Below, piece by piece: positions 30,619 through 42,009 of a stretch of DNA of 64,000 bases. Both the position numbers and the translations under genes were made by a program. This DNA is from Diploptera punctata. Lineage: Eukaryota; Arthropoda; Insecta; Blattodea; Blaberidae. The notes below the pieces were generated by a model. It was not told where the DNA came from. It saw nothing but the letters and a program-made list of their open reading frames with translations, and made no database searches. The DNA lies in the NCBI GenBank assembly GCA_030220185.1, contig JASPKZ010001233.1, positions 1,666,001-1,730,000 on the forward strand. The letters run 5' to 3'. Each line of letters starts with the position of its first letter. Within the stretch, counting starts at the first letter, position 1.

Positions 30619-31270
30619 CTATTTATGTTAACTATAGTTGATCAGAATACAGTATATACCTACATATTTCTTCGAAGGTCAGTGACTAACTAAAAATTTG
30701 CATTTGTTTGAAACCGAACAATTCTTAAATGTCAGTTACAAATATGGCGGCTGTCGGGTAGTTTATGTTAACTCGGCGATAAAATTTGTGATCAAAATTA
30801 TTAGAAGCACAATGGGTAATTGTTAAAGAGTGGTGAAAGACGGTGTTAAAAGTATTTTGTAAGTTTATGGAGCATAATCCTGGCACTGTAGTGCATTAAT
30901 TTACCGGCTTGTAACAAACAGCTGTCAGAGTTCGTCTGCACTCTTACACGTGCTGCGCTGAGTAATACATTCGGAAGTTAAATGTCAAAGTGTGTTCTTA
31001 CGTTGGACAGAGAATACTCCACCATGCCAACTGACCCTGAATAAAGTATTGTAAAGTACTCTGTGATGGTAAACAGACATTCTGGTATATCACAAAATCA
31101 GTCTGGAAAAATCTTGCATGACTTACCGCAAATATATTCTAAGTACAAAATAACAATTGACAACTGTAAGAATATGCACAAATTTAATTAATTTTTTTTT
31201 TGACTGACCTTCTGTAAATTAAATAGTTGATATTAAGGTGAAAATTTGATTGTTGGATTTGTTTGGCTTG
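30619..31270. other. Non-repetitive intron segment
   Basis: No match to other repeats in the window. Around 30740-31050 the base composition is more balanced and includes ATGGCGGCTGTCGGG with an early stop. This may be an internal 5' UTR or regulatory segment, or an unrecognised repeat. No splice-flanked ORF is supported. Confidence 0.3.
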
Positions 31271-31274
31271 ATAG

Positions 31275-31337
31275 GGTGACTCAGTCCTCTAGCTCAACTG
31301 CGAGTGGCAGGTCTAGTCCTGCCACACCAGGTGTCAG
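31275..31337 (+). CDS. Graf: Graf small linker exon (63 bp), Ser/Thr-rich
   Basis: 63 bp between CTTGATAG and GTGAGA. Phase 2 in and phase 2 out; with the flanking bases it encodes LVTQSSSSTASGRSSPATPG and then V-R. The SSPATPG motif is a typical proline-directed phosphorylation target in GRAF linkers. Being symmetric and a multiple of three, it could be a cassette exon. It precedes the SH3 exons. Confidence 0.75.
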
Positions 31338-32019
31338 GTGAGATGATTTCTCCCCAGTACACTCACCTCATTTTTTTATCATTTTATGTGTATTTATTTG
31401 CATGATAGCAATGATTTTGTTTTATTTTACAGTTTAGCACATGTCATGTTTTGTGGTACTTTTATTTTAGTTTTCTATATTTTTGTTGCTTTAGGGACAC
31501 AGAGACAATTTTTTGTTTTTGAGTTAAATTAACCACATAAAAAAATGTAGTTACTACTTTATGTGCTCAAGGTAAAGATTTTATATGGTAATTTGTGTTC
31601 TGTGTTTCATAGAGTAGAAAATATATTCAGTAATTTAAATTTATATGTATAAAACTTCTATATCAATAGTAGGCGAGATGTCTGTTAACCCTTAAATTCG
31701 TAATGTATCCTTTTGGATACACCAGTTGGTTTAATTAATTTAATATTTTTAATAAATCGGAAGAAAACTAACGAAAAGAAACCACTTAAATGTGTGTCTA
31801 ATTATACAAAATACCTAATAATAACAGTTATAAAAGATTCCGTTTTCAGTGCGGTCTGCCACATTCAAGTAACTGACACAAGACATTTGTCTTTTGCCAA
31901 TTTAAGGGTTAAGGTAATTTAATTTAATTTTAATTCTTTCTTTGAGGAGAAATTTCATCAAAAGCTTATTTACACCATGCTAAAACAGGTTCTTGGGTTA
32001 ACATCCATTACTGTCCTCA

Positions 32020-32290
32020 AATTCACATTTGTTAATTACAGAGATTATCTAGCCAGTATAGGGATGATATGTGGTCATCATGTCAGGTCCCCCAGCTTTT
32101 ATAGATGGTTTTCTCAACATGGACCCTTTACTTACTGTAGCTACTTGATTTTCTCCTAATTCTAGATGGGCACTGCTCCCATATGGGCCAAAATTCTATG
32201 AGAAAATGTCTTCCCCCATGGGGACTCAAATCAACACAAGTCCCATGTCTATACATTAAACAAGTCAGCTATAGCACAGGAGTTCACTAT
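32020..32290 (-). repeat. SINE S4, diverged, minus strand
   Basis: Complement of the 56422-56770 element: tail-side ATTACAGAGATTATCTAGCC and head-side CCATGGGGACTCAAATC with GCTATAGCACAGG. Confidence 0.6.
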
Positions 32291-32434
32291 AATGTATCAT
32301 TTAAAATGATGCTTCAAAAAACTATCATCTTCTTCTTTTTCTTATTCTTTGGCATGACATTTCTTTTAGTTTGACTTTAGCCTTCCTTTTGGTAAATTTT
32401 CTCTTTACTTCAGTTAGTGGCTCTTGCTTTCGAA

Positions 32435-33165
32435 TTCCTTTCACTTTTTTTTTCTTTTTTTGCAAAACTAAAAGAAGAATATGGAAAATGGAGACTTCGT
32501 ATAAATATAGAGAAAACTAAATATCTGTGTATAGGAGAAGAAATGGAAAATATAAATTTCAACAATGGAGAAGAACTAAAACCTAGTATTGAATGCACTT
32601 ATTTAGGAACAAAATTAGACCATTCAGACGATAACACAGTGGAAATTAAAAATAGAATTGCACAAACAAAACAAGCAATAAATGCTTTAAACTCTGTTTG
32701 GTGGAGCAAGAATATTACAAATATATCTAACCATAATTCAGAGCATTTTAACATATGGTGCTGAAGTTTGGCAAATTCCTACCAGGTAAATGAAAAGAAT
32801 TTTAAGTATTGAAATGGATATTTTAAGAAGATCAGCTGGAAAATCTAGAATGGATAGAATATGAAATAAAGAAATAAGGGAAATAATAGGTATGCAAGAG
32901 GAGCTGGACATTATAGAAATGAAAAATTACAGTGGTATGGCCATGTCAAAAGAATGCCAGAGTAAAGATTGCCTAAAATTGTTATGGAATGGATCCCAAT
33001 GGAAAGAAGGAAGAGAGGAAGACTGAAGAAAACTTTGATAGAAAGGGTACAAGCGGCTATGAATATCAGAGGATTGGAGGGAGATCAATGGATGGACAGA
33101 GAGGAATGGCAGCAGCTGCCATGATACCGGATGATGATTATGATGATGCAAATTTTTCTCTACAT
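32435..33165 (+). pseudogene. LINE RT thumb and tail remnant
   Basis: Reads LKEEYGKWRLRINIEKTKYL, then ECTYLGTKLDHSDDNT, then after stops a GHVKRMPE-like, RGRLKKTLIERV-like and QWMDREEWQQLP segment and a GAT-repeat tail. It is a 5' truncated non-LTR element; a minus relative is at 41555-42000. Confidence 0.7.
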
Positions 33166-33229
33166 TGTCCATCCATCATAATCTAGGTCTGCCATCTTGT
33201 TTGGCATTTAATATGATTATCTTTATCTA

Positions 33230-33480
33230 TCTATCTTTGGGTTTTTACAGCTACTGTCTTCTTCCCATGCCAAACCTCCAAAGCCTATGAACTTGGGCAT
33301 CTTCAATGCTTTGCCCTCTTGCTTGCATTACTATCCTCGTACTTTCCTTCTATGTTAACTTTGGTCTCCCTTTTTTCTTCTTTCTGGTCGGTTGCCATTG
33401 ATATAGTTGTTTCAGCCAACGCTCATCTTCCATTCTTAAACTTATAAAAATTATTATCTTTATAACAATTATAATAATAA
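33230..33480 (-). pseudogene. LINE tail remnant
   Basis: Minus strand: RWLKQLYQWQPTRKKKKGRP followed by KLT, typical LINE C-terminal pattern, frame lost beyond about 33340. Confidence 0.45.
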
Positions 33481-33489
33481 GCATTTGAG

Positions 33490-33640
33490 GCAAAATGCCT
33501 GGTAGCATAGTGGATAGAGTACTGGTGTACAGAACCACAGACATTGGGTTCAAATCCTAATTCAGGTATTATATTTTTCTCTTCAAATAAAATTTGTCAT
33601 TCAGTGAGAAGTGATAAATTTAATATTTAAAGAGAAAATT
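33490..33640 (+). repeat. tRNA-like SINE (S7/S1-related)
   Basis: GCCTGGTAGCATAGTGGATA (A-box region) and GGTTCAAATCC (B box), then TTTTTCTCTTCAAATAAAAT. The copy ends shortly before the first SH3 exon. Confidence 0.55.
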
Positions 33641-33763
33641 AATTTCCTACCATCCTTTTTCCATAAGAAAGACACTGTATAAAATTCCTTTTATACATTA
33701 GTCATGCTGCATATATCATAAATTACCTTGTCATTCAGTGTTTAATTTATTTCACTTTTTCAG

Positions 33764-33843
33764 GCGAGTGAGGACACTGTATGCATGTTTGGGAGAAAAT
33801 GATGGAGAATTGTCTTTTGAGCCCAACCAGATAATAACAAATG
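33764..33843 (+). CDS. Graf: Graf SH3 domain, first half
   Basis: 80 bp between CACTTTTTCAG and GTGAGT. Phase 2 in, phase 1 out. It encodes RVRTLYACLGENDGELSFEP and then NQIITN, i.e. the ALYDY-equivalent strand (TLYAC), the acidic RT loop (GENDGELSF) and the following strand of an SH3 domain. In GRAF family proteins this C-terminal SH3 binds proline-rich partners such as FAK/PYK2 and dynamin. The domain is split here by a 1.86 kb intron. Confidence 0.92.
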
Positions 33844-34139
33844 GTGAGTATGTGGTTTGCATTTACATATTTTCTATTTATTTAACACTTTCAATCATGT
33901 CTTACATGTTTGGTCTGTTTAATTCTTACTTCATATCATTGTTTCTGTTACACATATGTTTCAAGATATGTTTGCCTCAGCTTCAGAAGTTACAGACCGA
34001 TTTTTCCCAAGTTGTTGGCCCTGGATCTTAACTTCTGCTCCCTCTTTCTGTGGTCCAAAGAACTTGCTAATTAGGTTCCTCTCCTTGGGAATTTCAAAAT
34101 TCATAATTCCATATATATATATATATATATAGTATAGTA

Positions 34140-34275
34140 TAGTATATATGACATAAGAAAAATAAATGCTTGGACGGGACTTGAACCCGGATCTCTGGAT
34201 TGATACCCCAGTGCGTTTTCAGATTATGCCACCAAGCAAGTCTAGTACAAACATTCATTTTTCTTATATATATAA
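34140..34275 (-). repeat. tRNA-like SINE fragment
   Basis: Minus-strand block with GCTTGGTGGCATAATCTG-type A box and the complement of GGGACTTGAACCC as B box; flanked by AT dinucleotide runs (34110-34132 and 34384-34397). Confidence 0.5.
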
Positions 34276-34484
34276 TATTCTCATTATTACTAGATGTCGT
34301 GGGAACTCTTATCTCCACTGCCATCTGGTAACTCCTATCACAAGTAAGCAAATTAAAGAGAATATTTTTTATATTATATTGTAGTATATATATATACATT
34401 TCTATATATCTATATAGAGAAGAACAAGGAGAGAATATACAAATATTGAAATGGAGATCCTTTAATAATTTTATGTATTTTAAA

Positions 34485-34650
34485 ATACAATCGGAAGTAA
34501 CATTAAAAGGTTTGTTCAATAATTAAGACATTTTGTATGTACTTTCTTACCTCTTATGGTTGTTTTTGTCGAACATATGTTCAATAAAAATAACCATAAG
34601 AGGTAAGAATGTACAGACAAAATGTCTTAAATATTATGTATGTTATTTTT
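34485..34650 (-). mobile_element. PLE-B mini hairpin
   Basis: ACAATCGGAAGTAACATTAA at the left, then arms CTTACCTCTTATGGTTGTTT and near complement meeting at about 34578. All internal sequence, including the ribozyme, is lost. The flanking TTATGTAT direct repeat is a possible TSD. Confidence 0.6.
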
Positions 34651-35703
34651 TTTAAATGTGAGACTCCACTCAAATGTTACAGTGGTGTAACTGTCTTGAG
34701 GGACCAGAACCTCAGGGTGTACCATTTGAAGGTGAGTTTGGAGACATGTTCTTACGGAAGAAAAATTAGACAGAAGCTAGCACACCTCACAAAAATCTCT
34801 TAGGCATTTGATGCAGGAAACATTTTAAGCGCCAATTGTGAGCTGGTTAAGTACAAATTTCTATACTAAATGTTTCAGTGCCAAAAGACCAGCTGAACTG
34901 CCAGCCACAGATAAGCTCCTAGTGCCCACAATCAGAAAAAATAGAATCTATTCTGTTGGATAATCTGTTCACACTATATTACTAGGACATTCAATAAATA
35001 ATGGCAACACTGTTGTAAATCGACAATCCTAGTGATGACCTTTGTAATCTTGTAGTATGTTGTTGAGCAGTCGTTTGTTGGATAAATCTGTAATATTGAA
35101 AGACTCGCAATAGCAATATTTTGTGAATACATTCACTGTTTCTCACATTCAGTAAGTAATACCGCCATAAAATAAAGATGTTCAGTGGAATTTGTTTAGA
35201 AGGTGGAATTGGAAAGTAACCGAACATCCACCAAATTGACCAGGCAGGAGTCCTTGTTACTATAACTTATTCTCAAAGATCACCTCTATGAGGCATTAAA
35301 TTTCAATCAAGAGTTGATATCCGGAAAGCCCTAGATTGATCAGTGAAAGAGATATCCAGAAATGGTGGTGCAGATGGAGTGTCATCTTCCAAGGATTTTG
35401 GCAACATATAGTTGACTTGGCAAGAAACTATAAATAAAGTTAAAAATTTTTAAAATAACCTAAATAAATTGTTTACGATGTTATAACAATGTTTCCATTA
35501 TTTATCAAATGTCCTAGTATTTACATATAAAATAATAATTTTTTTTAGCTCTCCAATTTTTGAGTGTGCAGTATTGTGTTGTATTGAAGAAAATACAGTA
35601 AATTTCAATAAGAATTAGTTGATTTGAGTGAATCCAAGCATTTCTTCCTGCATTGCAAATATTTGGTTTGTGCATAATTAATATTTTATTGTGAAATTTT
35701 CAG

Positions 35704-35795
35704 TTCGGCAGTCTTTAGAACCTGGGTGGTTGGAAGGAACTCTAAATGGGAAGACAGGACTAGTTCCTGAGAACTATGTGGAGTTCCTGCCCTGA
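35704..35795 (+). CDS. Graf: Graf SH3 domain, second half and stop codon
   Basis: The last coding exon follows GTGAAATTTTCAG. It encodes [20 protein letters not shown] and then [10 protein letters not shown] with TGA at 35793-35795. EPGWLEG carries the conserved SH3 tryptophan and [11 protein letters not shown] is the almost invariant C-terminus of GRAF/ARHGAP26-10-42 proteins, so the gene assignment is secure. The stop falls where family members end. Confidence 0.95.
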
Positions 35796-36434
35796 CATGA
35801 CATGTGTCGTTCTTCACTGTCGTCATCTTCCTCAGCATCCCAATCTCCCTGCAAGCGGTGAAGAAAATCATCAGACTAAGATCTGCAATAAATTTCACAT
35901 GACCCACCGCCAACTGTTGTCTACCACATTCCTCGTCTTTATTTCAATAAAAGTTATGCCAAGGAAAGTTAACAGCACACATTTTCCACATAACATGCCT
36001 GTAATCTTAATATAGGTGCTTTGTTGTCTCCTAGCTACATGCTTTGGAGTTGCAACTGTTATTGTTAGTGTCAGGAAGTAATTAATTGCCTTTAAAAAAT
36101 ACAGTACAGTCTCTTTTACAATGAAGGGAAACTGTTGGGTATTTTATACTTATGCAGGATTTAGTTGGTTAGAGAAAAATGTTATATGGACAAAATCATA
36201 ATTCTGAAATAAATATAGCAATATTACTCATGTAAGAAAAATTTTTGTGTGTAATTGTTGGAATTTTGACAGTAAAGAAATCTTCCTTTTGAAGCAATTC
36301 GGAATTGAAAATTGCATCTGCAGCAATTATTCTGTACTAACTCAATTTCAGTCAAAATTTTACTTGTACTTTTGTTCAAGTAGAATAGAAGAGATCTTGT
36401 ATTTGTATGTTTTCATAATAATAAAACAATAGAT
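35796..36434 (+). other. Graf: Graf 3' UTR (probable)
   Basis: Non-coding sequence after the Graf stop. Candidate poly(A) signals AATAAA are at 35887, 35946, 36208 and 36420. It is not visibly repetitive until a PLE-B hairpin inserted at 36435; the last of these signals overlaps that insertion's TSD (36422-36434). Which signal is used cannot be told from sequence. Confidence 0.6.
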
Positions 36435-36768
36435 TAATAAATTACAATAGGAAGTAACATTATGAGTTTCTTCTTAATAAATAAGGTGAGTCCAGAGTTA
36501 TCTTACCTCATAACTTCTTGTGTTCTGTTTGAACATATTTCAAATTTTTATGAATTTTGAAATTCCTGGGGGAAAATATTTGATTTACAAGTTCTTCAGT
36601 CAAGCAAATGATGGAGTGGGAGCCGATATCCCAGAGTAAACAACATAAAATTTAACAGTCTGGAAAAGCTGATAATGGTACACATGGTATATCAAAACAT
36701 TTTAATTTATAAATGAGTTGGAGAAAATGTTCTTAAATCTCATCTCATGAAATTGTTTGTATTCATGA

Positions 36769-36803
36769 TACCAGTTTCAAAGGTCATTCACCTTCATCTT
36801 CAG
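36769..36803 (-). ncRNA. Hammerhead ribozyme motif
   Basis: CTGAAGA, stem II AAGGT/ACCTT, GAAA, stem III ACTGGT (one G-U pair), A at the cleavage position, and a 3 bp stem I TGA/TCA. All conserved core bases are present. Confidence 0.68.
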
Positions 36804-37114
36804 TCAAACTTGAACGTTGAAATTTTTCTGTTAACACCATCTTCTGAACTGCAATCTGGTGTTGATTTTATGAACTTGGATATCAAATTTTTCTCGTTGG
36901 GAATTTCAAAATTCATGGCTCTATATTTATTATTCTGAATGTTTATTCCTTTTCCAAACTGTTAATTTCAAAGGCTTCTCTAAATGTTTTAAAAGTTTAG
37001 TTTCTCTTCCAATTTTGTGATTCTCTAGCAAATTATGAGTTGCAATTGCCAATTTTTCAATTTTTAATATCTCTAAAGTGTGCTTTTGTACGAGTTTATA
37101 GATTCCTTTTAGTT

Positions 37115-37116
<2 letters not shown>

Positions 37117-37162
<46 letters not shown>
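37117..37162. repeat. AT microsatellite inside PLE-B
   Basis: Over 20 AT units splitting the minus-strand endonuclease remnant. Confidence 0.9.
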
Positions 37163-37169
<7 letters not shown>

Positions 37170-37474
37170 AGCAGTCATTGCAACTAATTTCATAAATTCT
37201 AAATTTTTTACTATCTGGGACATTAACTTTTTTATTTGTTATTAGTAAATTATCCAGACTAAATTTGTTAATTGATGCCAATATATTATTGAATTTGTTA
37301 AATTCTTTTTTAAATGTTCTGTGTATTCCAGGATGGTAAGTAATTTTCTCATACCTCATAGTCTCACTTCCCACTTTAATTTTGATTAATGTCAAAACAT
37401 GTTCAAATAGAACCCAATAAATTACGAGGAAAGATGACTCTAGATTTGCCTTATTTATTAAAACAATAGATGTA

Positions 37475-38040
37475 ATAAGGAGTGGCATTTACTGAAGAAT
37501 ATTTGTCCAAAAAACTCTGGAAAGATAAAAATATATGAATATTGTAATATGTAAATTAATATAATCTCGGTTCAGGTAAACATTTTTCTGTTTAATTGTG
37601 TTAAACCCTATGTATGAATATGTTGGATAAACAAATGTCAACTCTGAATATTTAAGACTGAATGCCACTAAAAATATTTAAGTCTTATTTTTACTTTATA
37701 TCCATGAAGAGCAGTATCAGAATGAAATGTTAAGAGGTCAGATTACTGCTTTTTAATTGTTTTTGTAGAATTAATTCCTCAGAATGATTTTTGAGATATT
37801 AACATTATAAGTTTTCTTATATGTTTGATATATTTTAATTGAAGTTTGTTGTATTTGTAATATTTTAAAACTGTTTTGCTTATAGAATTCTATTGTATGT
37901 TCATTAAAATTGAAATGATTTTCTCTCATATAGCTCAAACAACATAAATCAACGATTTATGTAATTGTTTCTTCTTTTTTAATATAATAATGTCATATTT
38001 TGTACATATCACCTTAATTAAACTGTTTAAACTTACATTT
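37475..38040. other. Intergenic, no recognisable feature
   Basis: AT-rich; no coding sequence, tRNA-like block or inverted repeat seen. Confidence 0.4.
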
Positions 38041-38044
38041 TTAG

Positions 38045-38400
38045 GAATTAACAGTATGAGGTATTATTTATTTAAGTAAAATTTTATCATCTTACCTCAT
38101 AATCTTCTTCTTCTTAGACTAGTTTCGGGACTTTCTTTGGTTCCATCATCAGTATTTTCATGATCATTGTTTTATTGTCTTGAAGAGCCACCTCCTGTTC
38201 CCTCTGTTGGTAGACAGAAGAACCTCGAAATCAAATAATTTTCCCCAGGAGTTTCAAAGTTCATTTATTTCTCCTTTCCATTGTTTTGAATGTAGATTTT
38301 TTTCCCAAACCATGAGTTTGGGGTTTTCTATTTGTTTTAATACTTTAGCCTTTCTTTCAATAAGATGTTTTTCTGACCATGCATAGGCTGCTACTACAGA
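38045..38400 (-). mobile_element. PLE-B 3' end with hammerhead
   Basis: The + strand starts AGGAATTAACAGTATGAGGT (tail), then the complement of the ribozyme (38115-38154), then minus-strand coding for the decayed GIY-YIG C-terminus (NFETPGEN-like, KPMVWEK-like). The upstream inverted arm is absent. Confidence 0.65.
38115..38154 (-). ncRNA. Hammerhead ribozyme
   Basis: CTGATGA, stem II GGAAC/GTCCC with one mismatch, GAAA, palindromic ACTAGT, C at the cleavage site, TA/TA at the base of stem I. Confidence 0.65.
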
Positions 38401-38404
38401 TTTT

Positions 38405-39050
38405 TCTGCCAGTTGGCAGGCCAAGGCCCTTCTAGACTTTTTGCACCATGGAGTAAAAGAGTAATATAAAATTATGGATCTGCTAAAAATGTTGTATGTT
38501 ATATTGGGAAAACCACAGTAAATTGTTTGGAAATAAAACCCTTAACCATGTATTTCTCTGCAGCACAAAAATATTCTACCTATTCTTTCTGGTATAGGAT
38601 GTGTTTGATTACCTTCGAACATGCCATTGCAATCAGCCATCATAAAGTGAAGTGCATTTTATGACAGAGGTGGGCTTAAGTGACAGTTTTATATGATTAG
38701 CCCTTTTGTCGGGTTTCCATATTTTACATTATTAGTTGGAATTTAGTTAAAAATGGGAAAAATTATCTCTGAAATATGCCCAGGTGAGAGAATAATTTTT
38801 TATAATGTGAAGTTTCCAATTCATATTTTTTATTCTAAAAACAAAAGTTACTTTATTCTCTGTACACTGCAGTTTTAAAGTTTTCAATTCTTCTGATCTG
38901 GTGCCCTTATCTATCTACAAGCCAAGGATATTGGTTTTGTTATATTTGTGCCGAGCTACTTTAAACAAGGTATAATAATATAATGTAAATTCACTCAAAA
39001 TTACATAAATGATGAAATGAAATATGTTAATATAAATAAAATGTAGAAGA
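38405..39050. other. Intergenic, no recognisable feature
   Basis: AT-rich unique-looking sequence. Confidence 0.4.
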
Positions 39051-39054
39051 GTAT

Positions 39055-39310
39055 TTTCTTCTTCTCCTCCTTCATTCAACCAAGTCTTAGGCCTGTTACA
39101 ATCTCACTGATGAATTTTGTATCCAGCATTTCCTTGGACGGCCCAGAGATCTCTTCCCTGTTGGACAATAACGAAGCATGACCTTGGGAACTCTATCTGA
39201 ACTCATTCGTCGCAAATGATTCATCCAGTTGTTCTGGTATCTATGTATGTACTCAATGACTGGTTCTAAACGTAGTTCCTTCAAGATATCGTCATTGCGT
39301 TTGTGATCCC
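39055..39310 (-). pseudogene. LINE C-terminal remnant
   Basis: Minus strand: KELRLEPVIEYIHRYQNNWM, RRMSSDRVPK and TGKRSLGRPRKCW. It is the same LINE class as 289-672. Confidence 0.65.
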
Positions 39311-39376
39311 ATTTGGTATTGAAAGTGCAAAATATTAATATGAGTGGGGTCTAAATTGTAGACAAGCAAATCTCTT

Positions 39377-39661
39377 TTGATGTTATATTTTAAATTAATA
39401 TTTTCTAGTATTGGATATAGTTTTATTTTAGAAAGAAAAATCACATTCGAACTGCAGACCTCTGGCTCTGTACGTCAGTGCAATAATTATTACACCATTC
39501 GAACTTCTTATAGGATGGCTATCGGCCTTCAGATGAGAGGAGAATTGTATAAGTGGAAAGAAATTTAACGTTCCTATTGGAAGTTTGAATGGTGTAACGG
39601 TTATTGCACTGACGTACAGAATCAGAGATCCGGGGTTTGACGTAATTTTTCTTTATAAAAT
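39377..39661. repeat. Head-to-head dimer of tRNA-like SINE S7
   Basis: The minus-strand unit (tRNA-like block about 39445-39510) and plus-strand unit (39578-39640) share GCACTGACGTACAGAATCAG-type sequence in opposite directions. The left end has the longer AT-rich tail, the right end stops at TTTTTCTTTATAAAAT. A shorter palindrome of the same family is at 45935-46030. Confidence 0.65.
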
Positions 39662-39954
39662 AAGCAATCTCTAAAAATGCCACTCCTGCTTATATGGTTA
39701 TATAATTAATATTATGAAAAAAAGCTAAACCTGCAATATTTATTATCCAAGAGTTCAAAATTCTAAAGTCTATTAGTTTATATAGGATGTTATTTTTTTA
39801 TGGTGAATTTGTTTACAGCTGATGCTAGAATACGGAGTATAAGTGCTTCTGTAATAAAATTAATTTTTGTATAAATATGGATTTTTTAATACTTGTAGCT
39901 CCCCTATTAACCTTATTTCAAAATCTACAGCTATACGTCATTATTGATCAAATA

Positions 39955-40440
39955 AGTGTTCCTTTGTGTGAGTGTCCAAATTCCTTTTTGTTTTTCCTAT
40001 GTATACTTTATTGCAGTCTCTACAATTAATTTGTTCAATTTCTTATTGGTTATTAATAGATTACCAAGGCTAAATTTATTTATCGGTGCCAATGTAATAT
40101 TGAATTTCTTAATTTTTTTTTTTAATTTGTTATGTATTTCAGGATGTAAGTAATTTTCTTAAATTGTTTTCCTTTCTTTGAATCAGATTGCAGGGTGGTG
40201 TATTCGTTTAATCTTTTTTGTTGTCTGAATTTCTTTAATTTAATTATAATTATTTCCTTTCCAAAACCATTTAAATTAGCTATGTCCAAAATGTGATTGT
40301 ATTCTTTCTTAAAATCTTCTTCATTTAGTGGAACATTTAATAATCTATATATCAAACTGTTGAAAATGAAAGGGATTGACCTTTTGAAAACTGCTGTTTC
40401 CAGTTTAAGAAAACATAAACTATGAGGTAAGATGTAAAAT
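39955..40440 (-). mobile_element. PLE-B remnant
   Basis: The minus strand encodes IYRLLNVPLNEEDFKKEYNH, LNGFGKEIIIIKLKKFRQQK and a decayed GIY-YIG start; a short plus-oriented 3' end (ACATAAACTATGAGGTAAGA) closes the right side. Same subfamily as 12165-14142. Confidence 0.65.
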
Positions 40441-41550
40441 GACTCATTACTTTATGAATTACTATTTATGCTCATTGATCTTATAAATATTATATTTTTA
40501 ATTATTACATAAACTGCACAAAGGTATTCAGAATCGGATATTTAAAATAAAATTGTATAGCTATATTCTGAAGATCTAGATAATTTTTTAAAAATATTTC
40601 AGTAACTATATTTTATTGTTTTTAACGTTTAATTAATTATTTATAACAAAGGCAGTTGTGTGTTTTATGGCTAGTTTTCTTTCTCAGCTATACAGCACAG
40701 GGTGGCTTTGGCTTCCTTCACAATCCTCCATCTTTCTTCATAACTTTTAAAAGAGTAAGCTATTGATATTATTTTTTAGCTAATTTAAACACTGGTTTAG
40801 GCAATTTTTTTTCTCTGAAAATTATTTAGACAGTCAACATGTGTAGTAAAAATAATTTTGTAAAATTAAAAATATGAAAGTGAGACTGTACTGTATTTAA
40901 TAAATTTTAAATAAAACATTCCAGCTATAAATAATAATTTCTGTAAAAATTGGCTGCTAGTTATAGAATTAATTTCTTGTATGTGCCAAAATTTGTTTAA
41001 TATATTGTGAAAGTTGATTTTGTGTTAATCATGAAATGGTTTGAGTTTTGTTGTACAACACTACAAGAAGAATATAATAAGTAAAAGCAGAGGAATGCAT
41101 GTTATTCCATTCATTTAGTATGCATATACACTAATGTTATAATGAGTTGTAAAGATCATTATAACAATGAGTTTTTTAACACCAGGCTGTAGCTGCTTAT
41201 ATGAATAACATTATGCAAGCTAAATGTATAGGATAACAAAAATCCTTCACTTTCTAATAATGTGATACCATCCATTTTAAATGTTAAATTTTGTTAATAT
41301 GTTATCCTGAGGTTCTTATTTCTGGAATTAAAGATAAAATTAAAAATATTTTACATAAAATAATTTTGAATATCTAATCAACTTTAGTTATCAATTTAAT
41401 GGACCAATAAATAGTAATCTGATGGTTTTAAAAGTTAATTACGTTTCAAGGGCATTATGTAGAGGGCCTCTTGTTCAAGGGTTTAATGCCCATGGCACAT
41501 ACAATATTTTATGGTTTAGTTTTTCATTAGTAAAAAAAATGAAACTTTGA
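40441..41550. other. Intergenic, no recognisable feature
   Basis: Very AT-rich. A possible LINE scrap lies near 40690-40745, but it is too short to support. Confidence 0.4.
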
Positions 41551-41554
41551 ATTA

Positions 41555-42000
41555 CAATATTATCATCATCATCCGGTATCATGACAGCTGTCGACATCTT
41601 CCGGAAACCAAACACCATTCCTCTCTGTCCATTCATTGCTCTTCCTTCAATCCTCTGACAATCATAGCTGCTTGTACACCCTCTATCCAGGTTTTCTTTG
41701 ATCTTCCTTTCTTCTTCCTTTCCATTGGGATCCATTGCATAATAAGTAGGCAATGTTTGCTATGGCATTCTTTTGACATGGCCATACCACTGTAATCGTT
41801 TCTTTTCTATAATGTCTATGATGTCTGGCTTCTCTTGCACATCCATAACTTCCCTTATTTCTTTATTTCATATTCTATCCATTCTAGATTTTCCAGTTGA
41901 TCTTAAAACATCCGTTTCTGTACTTAAAATTATTTTCATTTCCTTGATAAGAATTTGCCAAACTTCAGCACCATATCTTAAAATAATATTAACTTTTAAT
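41555..42000 (-). pseudogene. LINE C-terminal remnant
   Basis: The minus strand has a GAT-type tail, a MDPNGKEEERKIKENL-like region, RGMVFGFRK and, upstream, pieces equivalent to the 32435-33165 copy. Confidence 0.6.
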
Positions 42001-42009
42001 TTGAATATA

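Larger units (their letters stand above)
36435..37458 (-). mobile_element. PLE-B hairpin beyond the Graf 3' UTR, 13 bp TSD
   Basis: TAAAACAATAGAT at 36422-36434 and 37459-37471. The left end has ACAATAGGAAGTAACATTAT; arms pair through CTTACCTCATAACTTCTTGT-type sequence. The minus strand encodes a decayed GIY-YIG region (about 36890-37390) split by an AT microsatellite at 37117-37162. An additional minus-strand hammerhead sits at 36769-36803, so at least two PLE-B subfamilies are combined here. Confidence 0.8.

Noticed and set aside
3056..35795. Processed or duplicated pseudogene of Graf
   Set aside because: All eight exons have intact frames, compatible phases and GT-AG introns, and the SH3 C-terminus is conserved to the stop.
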